Of a stretch of DNA of 64,000 bases, positions 35,801-49,053 are shown one piece after another. The stretch spans positions 578,891-642,890 of the forward strand of contig QANU01111780.1 of assembly GCA_003254905.1 (NCBI GenBank), given 5' to 3'. The notes below the pieces were generated by a model. The model was not told the origin of the DNA and ran no database searches. It saw only the letters and a program-made list of their open reading frames with translations. The translations under genes were made by a program, and so were the position numbers. The stretch comes from Nissolia schottii (Eukaryota > Streptophyta > Magnoliopsida > Fabales > Fabaceae). Position 1 is the first letter of the stretch, and each line of letters begins with the position of its first letter.

Positions 35801-35888
35801 GTCTCGCGCGAGACACTGTTCACAGGGGCTGAATGTTGTTTCTGGAACTCCATCTCGCGTGAGATGAATTGTGTCTCGCGCGAGACAC
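35801..35888. repeat. Cluster of three CG-rich palindromes
   Basis: GTCTCGCGCGAGAC at 35801-35814, CATCTCGCGTGAGATG at 35851-35866 (one mismatch pair), and the perfect 18-bp GTGTCTCGCGCGAGACAC at 35871-35888. The second and third lie between GGAACTCCA and TGGAGTTCC arms. Confidence 0.9.
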
Positions 35889-37211
35889 GTGTTTTGGAGT
35901 TCCACATCAGTAACTGCTATAGAATTGGGGTCTCCTCCTCTCCCTATATATCGAAGCTTCTGGTGAGTATTTAGAGTTGCTAATTTATTCAAGAGCTTGA
36001 GAAGTCCTACTCTTGTGAGACTTTTTGCTCTAGTTATTTTTATTTCTTTTCTCCTTCTCGTTTGCCATTCATGAGAAAGCAATGTCTCCACGTAGGATGT
36101 CAGGAGCTCTCAACTTAGTGCTCCTTAGTGGTCAGCCATTTTAAGGTGAATGACTTTCTTCATGGTCAATTTTAGACTACATATTTATTTTAAAGTTATT
36201 TATTTATTTATTTATTTTATAATTATTTTATTTATTCATGATTTATGAAATCCTAGGAAGTAGAACTTATTATTTTATTTTATTTTATTTATCTATGAAG
36301 GTAGTTATTATTAAGAATTTTTTATTTAATTGGTTTAGTTATTATTAGGGTTTTGGCATTTGCATTTGAATGATTTTTATTTATGGACTCGTTGGATATT
36401 GTTGAGTTTAGTGTTGTTGATGATGGTTGATTCCAAATTTTCGGCTCTACATCTATGTTGTTCCAGATTATATTTCTTTTTTTTTTTTGGTTTTTTTGGT
36501 GGCTTATGATACTTGACTTTTGTGGTGGCGGCGATGGCGCCGGGTAGTCTCGATGGGAAGAAGGGGGTGGTGGGAGTAAAATTAGGGAGAGACCTATTTT
36601 CACGGTAGACTATCACAAAGAACAGAGAATTATCAAAATTTTGATTAACAACTAATTACTCAACTAATTACAATTTGCACTTAAAAGATTACCGTCCATA
36701 AAAATTAAAGAATTACTGAAAGGTTCATAATAAAATTCTACAATTATATTTTAAAAAATTTTGGGTCAAAAATAATAATTCAACATCTATAATACAAATC
36801 GTTCCATCAAAAATTAACAGTTCACACACTCAGACCAACTTGCTCTGAGTAATTACCCGATTCATTTCAAACCAAACCAAAATGAAAATATTTAATTGGA
36901 AGAATAATTTTACTATACGAAGTTTTTGATGCATCGAATCCAAGGGCCAAGTTGGTTAAAAAGATAAATAAATAAAGGAAGCAATTTTTTAATCTCTCGT
37001 TTATTTATTTAGTTCTTAAAATTATTGTCGTCTTCCCCGAACCCGAAGGTGCAGCTGTTTTTTCTTTACCTCAATTTCCATTTCTCCCTGTTCTTTTCAT
37101 TTGCTTTGAATCTCAAATCACAGCGCAGAGATCTGCACACTTTTTTCTTCTTCTCTTTTCCCCCTCTCTTCAGAAACAAAACACAGAAAATAAAAGAGTA
37201 AAGTTATAACA

Positions 37212-40200
37212 ATGGCCGGAAATTCAACTCCCAATAATTCGGCACGTTCAGGTTACGCATGCTTCTGTTCCGTTTCTGTGACCCTTTTGCATGTAATTCA
37301 TTCTAGTTCAATAAAGGTTCCATTTTTCTTGATATTAACACGTGCCCGCGTTTTACATTTTTGCAATGTAAAAGCTGTGGTTTTTTTTTTTGTGTTGAAA
37401 ACTTTGAGAAGAAGAAGGGAAAAACAATGAAAATGCGTGTTTTTCAGGAACTAGTGGGAATGGTGAGACTGAGAGGCAAAATTGGTCTGCATCTCCTTCC
37501 ACTGTTTTCAATCACTTCGGCACAAGTGGAGTTTCCGTGGCAGTTGCAACTGCAATCACTCACCCTCTAGGTACGTTGGATTTTGGATTCTAAAAGTCAA
37601 CATTTTTCTTCTTCTCTATTTGGTATGTTATGTGCTGTTAGATTTGTAGCATGTTTACATTCCATTGATATAACCTCTTTTATCAACACTGTTCCAAGAA
37701 GCTTGTTGATTGTAAGCTGTTCTGAACTCAAAATAAGCTAATTCAAATTCAAATCTAAGCTTTCGATTATAACTTCTAAGCTATTTTTAGACGTTGTTTT
37801 GTAGAAATTAGACTAATTAGTGTGTGTTTGGATTTGATTATGTTTTAGCCTTTTAGGGAACAATCATTTTTTTTCCCTTCCAGAAGTAATCTCACTAAGA
37901 ATTTGAGTACAAGCTGTTTTTTTAATCCAAAATAAATTCATCTAAACACACGCTTAATATGTCTTTTCATAGACATCTTTGTTAATGTTAGTTGTCTATG
38001 GTTGTTCTTGCATTTTATATTACACCCTTTTGTTTTAGAAATTTTAAAGTGATCCTTAAGCTAGTGGATTCAATAGAGAATGCAGATTGTTAACTCAACA
38101 TATACGAAGGAAAGAGGAACTAAGGACTTTACAAATTTTAAACCTAGTGCATCATAGTTGCCTGTTGAATTTGTTGCTTTGAGTACAAATAGAGAAAATC
38201 TAGTGCTGTATATCAGTGTAGAACTCTGTCTTTGTGTTATTTTTGTGTAGCCATAGTTCATAAGTTGCCAGCCATACTGGAAATTTTTTGAAGTACAAAT
38301 GAAGTCAATGGTTGTAATGAAGATGTTATCTTTACGTAATCAAAATAAAAAAAGGATGTTATCTTTGAGTTGGTGAAGGCTACTTGAGATTGAGCCCTTG
38401 AATATGTTTGAGAAGAAAATGTTGCATAGTATTTGGGTTATGGGAAAACAAAAAACATATAAATAAGAACATTAATGTATCTTGTTTATACATGCTGTGC
38501 AGATGTATTGAAAGTAAGGCTGCAAATGCAACTTGTTGGCCAGAAAGGTCCTTTGAGTGGAATGGTAGTGTGCTGAGTTCGACCTTTCCTCTGAATGACC
38601 CTTAGTTATCACATTATAGTACAAAACTTTTATCATTTAAGCATTTGTTCAGGGACAAATATTTTTAAGTGTGGTGAAAAATGAAGGACCAAAGACTTTG
38701 TATTCGGGTTTGACACCTGCACTAACAAGGTCAGTTATTTATGGAGGACTACGCTTGGGCTTGTATGAACCCTCTAAGTATGCTTGTGATCTTGCTTTTG
38801 GCTCCTCCAATGTTTTAGTTAAAATTGCTTCTGGAATGTTTGCTGGTGCTGTTTCAACTGCATTGACCAATCCAATTGAAGTTCTTAAGGTGTGGCATCA
38901 TATCATTTTCTTCTAATTTAATTGCTTTTACTTCTTTTCCTTCAAAATCATATTCTGCACAATCAGGTGCGTTTACAAATGAATCCAGACACGAGAAAGA
39001 GCGGACCAATTTTAGAGCTTCAGCGGACTGTATCTGAAGAGGGAATCAAAGCTCTTTGGAAAGGCGTAGGCCCTGCTATGGCCAGAGCAGCTGCCTTGAC
39101 TGCATCTCAGCTGGCTACATATGATGAAACGAAGCAGGTCAACTTCTAACCATACTATTTTTCACATATATTTCCAAATGTTTACAGATATTGTTATCAG
39201 AAAAAAAATATGTTGAAAAATATCAAACTAACAGTAACACTAATTGGTGACCATGAAGAGTATTCCTATTCATCTGCTCCTCCTCCTCCTAATTTACTTT
39301 TGTCATTATTGTTGATACTATCGTTTCTTTTGCTTTCTCCTTATGCAGCTTTTAGTCCGGGGGACATCTCTTGAAGAAGGATTTCATCTACATCTGATGT
39401 ATGACTCTCCTGCCAATTTTGTTTGTTCTTCACATCTTTCTTGATGCAAACCGAATCGAAGTAAATGGAACATGGTTAAAACTTGAAGATTGACCAAAGT
39501 TATGGGCAACAACTTTAGAATAGTGAAGACTGAGAAGCTTGAAAAAGAAATTTAAATTACTATTCTTGACAAGTTAAAAATAATTTGTTTTAGAATTGAT
39601 GCTAATGTCTTAAATATATTAATACTAAAGTATCTTAGAAAAGTTGTCTTTCTAGAATTGGATGAGTGGACACATTAGACAAGATAAAATTATGATTGAA
39701 TGTCTTACTGCGAAAGTTGGGGTGGTGTCTATTGCAAAAAGGTTGGTAGAATCTTTGCTTAGATGGCTTTGGGCATGTGTGGAGAAGGCATGTAGAAGCC
39801 TCGGTAAGGAGAGTAAGTTAGATGAAGGCTGATCCAATAGCTAGAAGTAGAGAGACCTACAAAAACTGTTGGTGAACCTATTAAAAGATATATAGATTTT
39901 AATAGTTTTAATGTTTACATGGTTTATGACAGAATATTATGGCATTATCTGATCCATGTAGCCAACCCCATTTGGTGGGACAAGGCTTAGTTGTTATAGA
40001 ATTGTTGTTGTATTGGCACATGGTTCAACTTTGGATAAATTTGAACTTATGCCCTAACAATTTATCATTATTATTACATCAAAAACTTGTTTTCCATTGT
40101 TATAAGATCAAAAGCTTATTTTCCACTATCTGATCTAAATGAAATCTAATTATAGTTTGTACCTTATATAGCTCAAGCACAGTTGCAGGCATACTGAGCA

Positions 40201-41869
40201 CCCTCATAACTGCACCCATAGATATGGTTAAAACTCGTCTCATGTTGCAACGTGAATCCAAAGGTGCCAGGATCTATAACAATGGATTTCATTGTGCATA
40301 CCAGGTATTGATGTTGTTTTCTCTCTTATCACCTAAACCAGCCATACTTCTCTTCTATCTGCGTCTTTACCCATTTAGACACTATCATATTGTTGCCGAT
40401 ATCCATCCATTGTTCAGACCTTCTTCATAATCTTTTGGCTGGATTCCAAAACAATGCCAAGGAAAGAGGCATTGAAATGTGATGATGATAACTAGTTGAT
40501 TTTAGGAGGGTTGAAAGCACATAACTCAATTTTGGCCTAAAATAGGACAGCAAATCCTGAAATTCGTCCTTGACAAAAACAATGCCGAACACATTAGTTC
40601 CTGAGAAATAAAACTCCCCATATAGTTCTTAACTAATAAAAATGTATGTCATATTAGTCCTTTCAGGGATTAATTTGTCTGGTAGTTAAGGGCTAAAATG
40701 CAATTAATATGACTGACATTTTTAATCTTTAGGGTCTATGCTCGGGGTTTTCATTTCTCAGACTCATGTGTAACTCAATTTTGATCAAGGGAGAATTTAG
40801 GGGCTTACTTTCAAGGACGTAGCTTGATATACCACTGTATTCTATGAAACAACCTTTCCTCTCTTTTAACTTGTTAGGTGTAATGGACTCCAGGGATTTG
40901 AGAAACAATGTTTTCTGTCATTTTACTTTAAGTGGAAGCCATACTTAATTACTTATACATCAATTATAGTTAACGTTTGGAATTATTAAAGCAATTAATC
41001 TTCAAATCAATTTGATTATGTGGCAGAATTTCGTTAGTCTTCTTTTATATGAGATGGATATTTTCTATCGTAGACTGTAATTGTAATATGTACTACGATT
41101 ATGCTACCATCATAAACTCTTCATATCAAAGAATATTTTAAGCCAGTTGATTGGGGTGCTGGAAAGCTGGACAATCTGAGTTTTCCTAATAATGCTAAAG
41201 CTTTTCACATTCGCATCGGCTGTGAGTTCCCTTTGTTAATGCATTTCTCATGTGGTCCAGGTCCTGCTCAAGGAGGGCCCAAGGGCACTCTACAAAGGGT
41301 GAGTTTATATTGGCAGCATTCTTCGTGTGGGACTTGTTTGCTTAACAATCATCTCTGAAATCTTTGTAATCAAATCAGTATAGTTTTCGAACGACCCCTT
41401 GAAAGTTATCTGCAAATCACAAACATGGTCTTCATGATTAACTAAACTCACTTTTATTGTCGCTACTTGGAGAAGAGGTACAATCAGACACACGAGAATG
41501 GATCCTTTCATATGAAAATTTCACACGACTTGGTCATGTGTTAATTGAAACCATTGATTAAATTCTTTTGTGGGCCCCATACTTGGCCGCGTCTTCTAGA
41601 TCAATGATTCCAATCAACGCATAACTAAATCACACGAAGTTTTCACCTGAGACTGAGGGTCCATTCCCTCCAACACGCTTATAAACTCAACTTCCTCTTC
41701 GTTTTTCTTTGGGCTTACTCATGCATAGCTTTGTTTCCATATTGATTTTGCTTACATGTGCCTTTTTGTCAGGGGATTTGCAATATTTGCAAGATTAGGG
41801 CCACAAACCACAATCACATTTATGTTATGTGAAGAGCTAAGAATGCATGCTGGATTGAGAGCAATCTAG
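37212..41869 (+). CDS. Mitochondrial carrier family protein (At4g03115-like), 9 exons
   Basis: Coding exons: 37212-37251, 37448-37570, 38503-38564, 38653-38889, 38967-39137, 39349-39398, 40172-40304, 41261-41298, 41773-41869; 951 nt, 316 residues. Three carrier repeats are seen, each with the P-x-[DE]-x-x-[KR]-x-[KR] signature: HPLDVLKVRLQ (Pro53), NPIEVLKVRLQ (Pro149) and APIDMVKTRLM (Pro243). Family-specific stretches include FNHFGTSGVSVAVATAITHP, ALTRSVIYGGLRLGLYEPSK and GGFAIFARLGPQTTITF. Carriers of this type sit in the inner mitochondrial membrane and exchange small anions; relatives include dicarboxylate and uncoupling-protein-like carriers, but the substrate cannot be read from sequence. 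All introns are GT-AG. Intron 6 contains a LINE remnant. Start chosen as the first ATG of a short hydrophilic N-terminus. Confidence 0.94.
39659..39990 (+). mobile_element. LINE reverse-transcriptase C-terminal remnant in carrier intron 6
   Basis: The plus frame reads WMSGHIRQDKIMIECLTAKV, then LVESLLRWLWACVEKACRS, and after several stops LIHVANPIWWDKA-like sequence near 39935-39985. This is the C-terminal region of plant L1-type reverse transcriptase, decayed by stops and frameshifts. Confidence 0.78.
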
Positions 41870-43050
41870 TGGTGGCAGGAATCTCTACTTGGCTAGTTAG
41901 TGCCTACACCAACTAACTCATTTAATATGATTCTTGAATTGCTGATGAAGGAACTATTCTTCTATGCAAACAAGTCCCAAATTGGGAGAGGAATTCTTTT
42001 AGATAGGTTTCCTGTTAGTTTTCATTGGTGATTTGAGGTGCATTCCCCATAGAGCAAGATCACTTTTCTTTTTTTTTTTTGACGGACAATCATGCAAATG
42101 TTTTCAAGGAGTCCATTCTAAATCCAGTATCGTGTTTGGATTTCTGTCGTAATGGCTCAGAATCGATTCTAAAGAACTAGAAGTGAGAAATTTTTTTACT
42201 TCTGCTAGGACTCAGAATTGATTCTAGGAGTGTTCCACCTAAAAACTAAACATGCACGCTGGTTTTCATGCGGTTTTGTCTCCATGTTCCCAATTTAGAG
42301 TCCGAGGGATGTTTTGCTTCCAACCCATAAGGATATTGATTGTTTTTGTATTGTTATCATCATCATCATCATTGTAATAAGTAGAAAGATAATAGTGGTT
42401 ACCTGCCCCAAAGAAAGAAGGGGTTGGGTGATTTTGACGTGGAGATGATTTTTGGATGATTTTGATGTGAGTAAATGCTCAAATTATTTGAAGATATGTG
42501 AAATATATCAAATCAGTTCAAAGGTTCTAACATTAATTTAGTTCTATATCGTATAAAATAAACATTAAAATTAATGCCAAATATTAAATTCAAAGAATAA
42601 AATGATGTCTATTTTAAACAACAAAATAAAGGTGTAAGTTGTTGTCAGCGGACCACCAATGAGTGGTTAATCTACTTGGGACAATCATATCATATCATGA
42701 AGCAATTCATCAGCTGAAGCCGTAAATATTGGTGTCATTCATACAACTATGATATGTAGATCTTGTGGAAACAGATAGTGGTTTCTCAGCGGGGTGGAAA
42801 AAAGATGACCACGTGGGTCATGAAGAGAAGGTCTATCAGGTTTTTCTTGAGGACACGATGAATGAAGCTGGTTGGTGAATAGCATAACGATTACCTGAAG
42901 CAAAGGCGTTGTTTCTTAGAGCTCTTCCAAGATTAAAACAACCCATGGACTGCTAAATTGGCTGCAATTCCTCCTGCAAGTGCCATGAAGGTGTGTGTGT
43001 GAAAGAGAATCACGTTGCAAGCTAATTTGTCATTGTTCTTATAGTTTCAG
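41870..43050. other. 3' flank of the carrier gene
   Basis: The carrier 3' untranslated region is expected at the start. A (CAT)n run lies at 42358-42371. No further gene was supported. Confidence 0.5.
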
Positions 43051-43063
43051 AGACTCGAAATTG

Positions 43064-43249
43064 ACCAACGGGGGTTGGTCCAAGTGGTAAGCGGCTTGGT
43101 ATCGCTTAAGCAAGGTCCCGAATTCGAGATCTTGTGTATGCAGTTATCCCCGCTGAGAGACTCATCCGCCATAGTCAGGTGCGCAACCCGGGTCGACCCG
43201 GATTAGTTAAGGCTAAGCCTTGGATATCGGGCATGCAACCTAAAAAAAA
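43064..43249 (+). mobile_element. tRNA-derived SINE with 13-bp target duplication
   Basis: 186-bp insert. The 5' part is tRNA-like: GGGTTGGTCCAAGTGGTAAG (A box) and GGTCCCGAATTCGAGATC (B box, degenerate). The 3' part (GTGCGCAACCCGGGTCGACC ... GGGCATGCAACC) ends in an A run. It is flanked by perfect direct repeats AGACTCGAAATTG at 43051-43063 and 43250-43262. The tight duplication and intact tail suggest a fairly young insertion. Confidence 0.92.
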
Positions 43250-45361
43250 AGACTCGAAATTGTATATCTTTCCTTATCCTTTAGTTATTCTTTTCTTTAC
43301 AGAGATTATCTTCTTTCCAACTTTCAAAATTTTCATATTTAAATATACTTATATTCTTCATCCTTATAGGCATGCGCGCAACCAATTATAATCATTCTTT
43401 ATAAGCATAATAATTAGTTGTAACTTGCTTTAAAGATCTTTTAATTTGCTATACTGATTTTTTTTATAACAAAAATATGTGCAGTCAACCATGGGATGTC
43501 AACCCCACAATAAATATAAAATTTAATATGAAAATCTTTTATTTCCATTAAGTCACTCTCACACCAGTTTGTAACAACAACAACAACAAATGTTTGTAAC
43601 CTTATTTAATTAAGTTCGTAACGAAAAAATATATTTTCATGAGAATGTGTGCAAATAAATCAGAAGAAAGAGTGTGTCTCTAGATTATGTCATTTAATAA
43701 AGTTTGTAATTAATGATAATAGTTTGTAACTTAATTCAATGAAGTTTGTAACAAAAAAAATGCATTTAAGGGGAATGCGTGCTAGTGGAGTGAAAAGAGA
43801 GAATGTAACATCAGATTGAATAAAATTTGTAATTCATAATAATAATTTACAACAAAATTATGTAACTTTGTTCAATTATGTTTATAACTAAAAAATATAT
43901 TTACAGAAAAATGTGCAAATATAGCATAAAAGAGACAACAATTTGATTGATGACACACTCTCTTTCTTATGCTCTACTTACACGTATTCTCATAAAATTA
44001 TACTTTTTATTACATATTTAATTGAATAAAGTTATAAATTTTTGTTATTATCATTATAACCTGATGAGAATGAGACTTGACGAATGAGACAATTTCAAAC
44101 TAAATTTTATATTTATTGTAGAACCCACCCTCATTGTATTTCTATGTGGTTACATGTATTGTTGTTAGATAATCAGTACCGTTTAATTGACGTTGGTTGC
44201 AAACTTGCAGTTAGTTTCAGTCACACAAAAAGTATATGCTTTACCTAAGTGACACAAAAGTCAAGGCTTGCCCATACTCAGTACTACTAATCGATTTTGA
44301 GAAACAGCACTTGCCACCACTAGCGGGCCATAATTTGTTTGATTAGTTTACGATTTTTCAATAAGTACTTTTATTCCATACTCAATTCAACGAGCACAGC
44401 CATGTTTCAAACATGCCCCTATATTATGTGGAATCAAATAAAAAGGATGAAGAATTTCAGGTGTGTATGGTTATTTATTAAATTCTTAACATTGATAAAC
44501 AATAAATAACTATAAAGTAAAATGTAGGAGTGGTAATTAGTATCACGGATTCGCGGCATTAACCGTCGAAGCATCTTAGCATGTGGTGGGTGGTACACGC
44601 ATGCAAAATGGAAGCCTAATTCTCACATTTAAAATATGCACATAATTTGACTTTTCTAATGTCAGCATACCACTTATGACTATCCCAAAATGGTCGGACT
44701 TATAACCTGTCCGATTTTTGTATTTAACAATGACGAATTTGATCCAATTAAATTTACATGATAGATTTGATCGAATTAAAAATTTATAAGGATTATTTTA
44801 AAGATGATGTAGAACTTAAGCTTCACGCCATTAGTCACGGTTAAGGAAAGAGACAGAAGAACTAATTAACGTGTCTAATTTTTTATTTTGCATGCATGAA
44901 TTTGACCGAATTCTTTTATACCTAGACGGATTAAATTTAAAAGAAAATATTTTAAAAGTTTACTAAAAATAAAATATTTTTTGAAAAATTAAATATCATA
45001 ATGACATAACATGATTAATAATTTTTAAATGTGTAACCAAATTTTACTATCATATTTCATCCAACAATCACCATAATTTTTATAATAAAAAATTGCATAT
45101 ATTATTACTTCTTCCATTTTACTTTAGTTGCCACTTTAAAAAAATGTTTATTTTATTTCTCATTTTCACATATTCATCAAGAATTCACTATTCATTTTGA
45201 TTTATTTATTTTTTAATTCGTGTACAAAAGACTAAATTGAATTAGAGGGAAAGTGAACATTGCATTTTCAATAATTAAAAAAAAATATTAAAAACCTCCT
45301 TCTCTTCTCATGTGGTAGTTCATTACTTGCAGTGTTACCTATCCCTACCATTATTTTTCTT

Positions 45362-45711
45362 GGGTTAAATATGTTTTTAATTTTTGAAAAATAAAATTTT
45401 TTGTGTTTAATCTCTAAAAAATTATTCGTTGTCTCTAATAAAGTTTTTTAGTAGGTTTTAATCCCTGTCATTAGATGTTAACTAACTGTTAAATGTGACA
45501 CATGACACCATTAAATATGCCACATAGCAAGTCACGTGTGGTGCCACGTGGCACATTTAACGCTCACGTCAACACTTAACTTCTTCTTCTAATAAAAGAA
45601 TCTAAAATCTACCAATTTTTTTTCTTCAAAATCTAATTTCTAACACTTTTTTTTAAAAAAAACCCAATTAATTTTTTTTAAATTTTACGAAAACTAAAAA
45701 CTATTTAACCC
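45362..45711. mobile_element. MULE-type MITE, family copy C
   Basis: The termini GGGTTAAATATGTTTTTAAT and AAAACTATTTAACCC match copies A and B, and the centre has GTCACGTGTGGTGCCACGTG. Flanking 9-mers ATTTTTCTT and TTCTTTCTT agree at 7 of 9. Confidence 0.75.
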
Positions 45712-45935
45712 TTCTTTCTTCTGTCCTTTCCTTCATTGTGTTGGATTAGATTAATCTAGCTTTCAATAATGATGAGATTTCGAAATAAGTCAAAAGGCAC
45801 AAAACTCAAGAGAGTCCCAAGTTTTTTGTATTTTTTCTATGTCAGCTACGTTTCGTGCAGCCCATAACTTTGCTTTCCACCCACAATGCCAAACACGGAA
45901 TTAAGATTAATTGGGTGTTTGATATACCGATCAAC

Positions 45936-45960
45936 ATATATATATATATATATATATATA
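45936..45960. repeat. (AT)n microsatellite abutting the gap
   Basis: AT units run directly into the N stretch, which probably explains the assembly break. Confidence 0.9.
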
Positions 45961-46018
45961 NNNNNNNNNNNNNNNNNNNNNNNNNNNNNNNNNNNNNNNN
46001 NNNNNNNNNNNNNNNNNN
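45961..46018. other. Assembly gap (58 N)
   Basis: Run of N between an (AT)n tract and an (AAAG)n tract (46019-46035). Confidence 0.99.
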
Positions 46019-46482
46019 AAAGAAAGAAAGAAAGAGAATGCAATACAAAAGTGCTCAATAAGTGGAGGAGTTAACATAGGTAATGGTGTAGTTGACAAGG
46101 TGATGTATATACATTTTAACCTAAATAAATGTTATAAAATTAATTATTTTTCAAGATAAAAATGGAATATAAATTTGGATACCAAGTGACAATTTTTTTT
46201 TTGTTGAATCCCTTTTATTATACGTGTAAATAATAACATACAAATAACTAAGTTTTGTATCTCATACTCTTGAAGCAACTTTGCCAACTGAGATTTGGTT
46301 TGCCTATCACAATGTAACGAACTCTACAATTCGAATCTTAGTTGAGAGAATTTGTCTATAGTTATATCCCCAAAATACTCATGAAAAAGACTCTTGAAAT
46401 CATTTTCTAAAAATTAGGCCAAGAAAAATTTGTTATTAATTTAAATCTTAATAGATTGAGATTGGATTAGGAAACCCTAGTA

Positions 46483-46957
46483 GTGCTCTTTAAGAGTGTC
46501 ACCGCCCCGTACTTCCTATGTAGTTTGTCGACTCGTTGTGCGAAGGCCCTTCACAGCCTTGTGCCTCCTTTTGGTTGTCGTTTGTGCGCTCATGCCTTCC
46601 CATTGCGGTTCTCTCATCCCCTATCCTCCCCCACCACCTCCACCTCGCCCTCTCTCCACACTCATGATAGTCGCCCTCCACCTAGCCACTCAATGGTTTC
46701 CTCCTCACCTTTCCCAACCCATTGATCACGACTGTGCCACCTCCTCCTTCATCTGTGACAAATCCATCTTCACCAGCACCATTCACGAAGTCAGTAGCCG
46801 TTGTTGGCCTCTTTGCCTTTCCTTGAGTTTGTTTTCTTGGCAAGGTCAGTGTTACCTCTCTAATTATGTTTTTGATATGTTTCTGCTAACGCCCTCCCTG
46901 TGTTTTCCGTCGATCACCCGCTTTAGTTTCCATACAGCCTTTGATTGTCTGAATTGA
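46483..46957 (+). other. GC-richer patch with overlapping open frames, no recognised product
   Basis: Two overlapping plus frames (46483-46725 and 46496-46957) encode Pro/Ser/His-rich sequence with no domain I recognise. It may be a captured gene fragment or repeat. I do not call a gene. Confidence 0.2.
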
Positions 46958-48544
46958 ACTAATAATGGAGGTTGAATAAGAGGATATGACGAAGACGACG
47001 ATGGCAATTTGAGACTAAAAAAATGGTCATTGCATCTACTTTATGTTTATTTAGTTCTTCTTAAAATCAAGCCTATCATTGAAGCCCCCCTGAGATGAAG
47101 ATCGGGAATAATGGAAACATGATGACAACGAATTTGAGAGTATTTCTTCTAGTTGGACACCGGATAACACACATGTCATATATTTAAATATTTTTCCTTA
47201 GATTATTGTTAAACTTTAAATTTCCTTTAGGTTAAGTTATCTCATAATTTAGGTTTTTATTTATTTCTCATATTACCAAATTCATATGTTTTTCAATTTG
47301 TCTGAGATATCCCTTTTTTTTTACAACAGTCCCTAAGATCTTCATGTATTTGTTTTTGTTAAATTAATAAATGCAATACCTTACTTAAAAAAATAAAAGG
47401 AAAGAAAGAAAGAGGTGTGTTATTAATTTAATGAATCTCCTAATTAATGTTAGTTGCATATGGCTTACCTTTAATTAGATTAAAAATGCAAATCACTAAC
47501 CAATGCCCTATGTCCATCTCCATAAAGAATACCACTTGAATTTTGCTTCATTGTCAATGATGATTGCTTAAGTCTCACTTAAGCACAAGAATGCAAGATT
47601 AACCTTTACATTCCAATTGACAATATGTACGTAATTCTCATATCATAATGATAACAATAACAACAGAAAATTGTGGATCTTAGATGAATTTCCTTTAACA
47701 ATGCCTCGAAACAAAATTTTTAATGGAATTACTGTTAGATCATATATTGTTAATCTCGCTAGAGAAGTTTTTATGTATTTTTAAATAGAAAAAAAAATAT
47801 TCATGTATATTATTTGATCTAATATATTTTTTCATAAGTCTCAAAGGAATTAATGGAATCTGGCCTATTATTAGAAACTTAATTAATCTGGTGTGATTGA
47901 GGTTCTTAAAAGAGTAAAAGTCTTCTGGTGAGGATGCTTAATATCGTAATCATAAGAGTTCTTTTATTTATTTAAAGTTCTATCTCAATCATAAGAGTTT
48001 TGGTACCGAATTCAAAAAAGACGAGAAGAAAAAAAGTGTGTTTTGGTATCCAAGGCATGAACATGTGCTCAACAACCATTCATTGAAAAGGATTATATAT
48101 TGTCTTGAGATTGGTGCATTAGCTTTTATTTATTTTTTTAATTTAACATTAGATCGAATTATAATATTAAAACATTTATAAAAAAAATTATAATATTAAA
48201 AATATAGTTAAATAAGAAATAACGATATAGCAATAACTTTTTCTTAGATTCTCAAGATATTGAAATTAATGTTTGATTGGTTCTTTACCTTTTTCTTGAG
48301 AGGATGAGAGAAAATGAAAGAAAAAAAAATGAAGAGAAGAAAAAAAATTAAGATAAAAGTTTATTTTTGTCCTTGGCCCATTGTCTAGATCAATGAAGAG
48401 AAAATTTAGAAAAAGAAAATATAAAAAAATAATAATTGTTTTTGTGGCTTTGATGGAAAGAAAAGTGAGAAGAAATTAATAAAACGTAATAAATTAATAA
48501 TTTTTTTATCCTTAATATTTTAATATAATGTAAATAAATAGAAA

Positions 48545-48720
48545 AGGTAGTGTGAGTCTTACTTTTTTAACTAGTAGTCTTAAGTTTAAGTCTTAAAAAT
48601 GAAAAGAATCGTTGCTAAAAAATTTATGCCTCTTATAAAAATTTACAATTGAGCTTAGTTAGATTAGTTGAATTATTGATAATAAAATTCAAATATCAAT
48701 AATTCAATTAAAAAAAAGTA
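48545..48720 (+). mobile_element. SINE-like repeat, related to 60285-60450
   Basis: Shares with 60285-60450 the order: AAGTTTAAGTCTTAAAAAT (B-box-like), a CTTATAA block, AGATTAGTTGAATTA, and TAATTCAATTAAAA near the end with a poly-A tail. Confidence 0.5.
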
Positions 48721-48934
48721 GGGATAAAATCAATATTTTTTTAATAAAATGTCTCACCCTCTAGTTTTCTCTTCAAAAGTAGAGAGAAAAATCTTTTGAT
48801 CTGTCGGCCCATCCTTTCTTTTCAATTAAGCAAGCAAATTAAAATTTTCAAGATTCACCTTTTTTTTTGTCTTTTTATTTTCTCTTCATTTAAATAAGAC
48901 ATTAAGTAAGGTCTCAAATTAGATGCTTGTAAAT

Positions 48935-49053
48935 CATTATGATTAGTCTAGTGATAAGAAGTCTATGCAATGTATATAACATCTTAGATTTAAACCTTAA
49001 TGCGATCATTGTAATTTTCAAAATGAATAATAATAATAATAATAATAATTCGG
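48935..49053 (+). mobile_element. SINE-like insert with (AAT)n tail and 11-bp target duplication
   Basis: The A-box-like GATTAGTCTAGTGATAAGAA and B-box-like AGATTTAAACCT are followed by a (TAA)n tail at 49026-49050. Flanked by perfect direct repeats TGCTTGTAAAT at 48924-48934 and 49054-49064. Confidence 0.68.

Larger units (their letters stand above)
34912..36130 (+). mobile_element. LTR-retrotransposon-like remnant, ends unresolved
   Basis: Begins TGTCACACCTCAACTTAGG and contains a second TGTCATGACCC start at 35773. A TATA-like CCCTATATATCG at about 35940 is followed by leader-like sequence, as in an LTR U3-R junction. No matching terminal repeat or target duplication was found, so this may be one or two overlapping solo LTR pieces. 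Confidence 0.35.
32895..37211. other. Intergenic between U1C and the carrier gene
   Basis: Bidirectional promoter side of U1C (left) and carrier (right) genes. Contains a GC-richer patch at 34240-34530 with no recognised product, an LTR-like stretch (34912 to about 36130) with palindromes, an (AT)n tract at 35724-35751, and a CT-rich leader just before the carrier start. Confidence 0.45.

Noticed and set aside
35765-36091. Minus-strand 108-residue frame containing repeated ARD-type words
   Set aside because: It arises from the CTCGCGCGAGA palindromes and has no known domain.
45842-46074. Open frames containing X residues
   Set aside because: They run through the N gap and (AT)n tract; artefacts.
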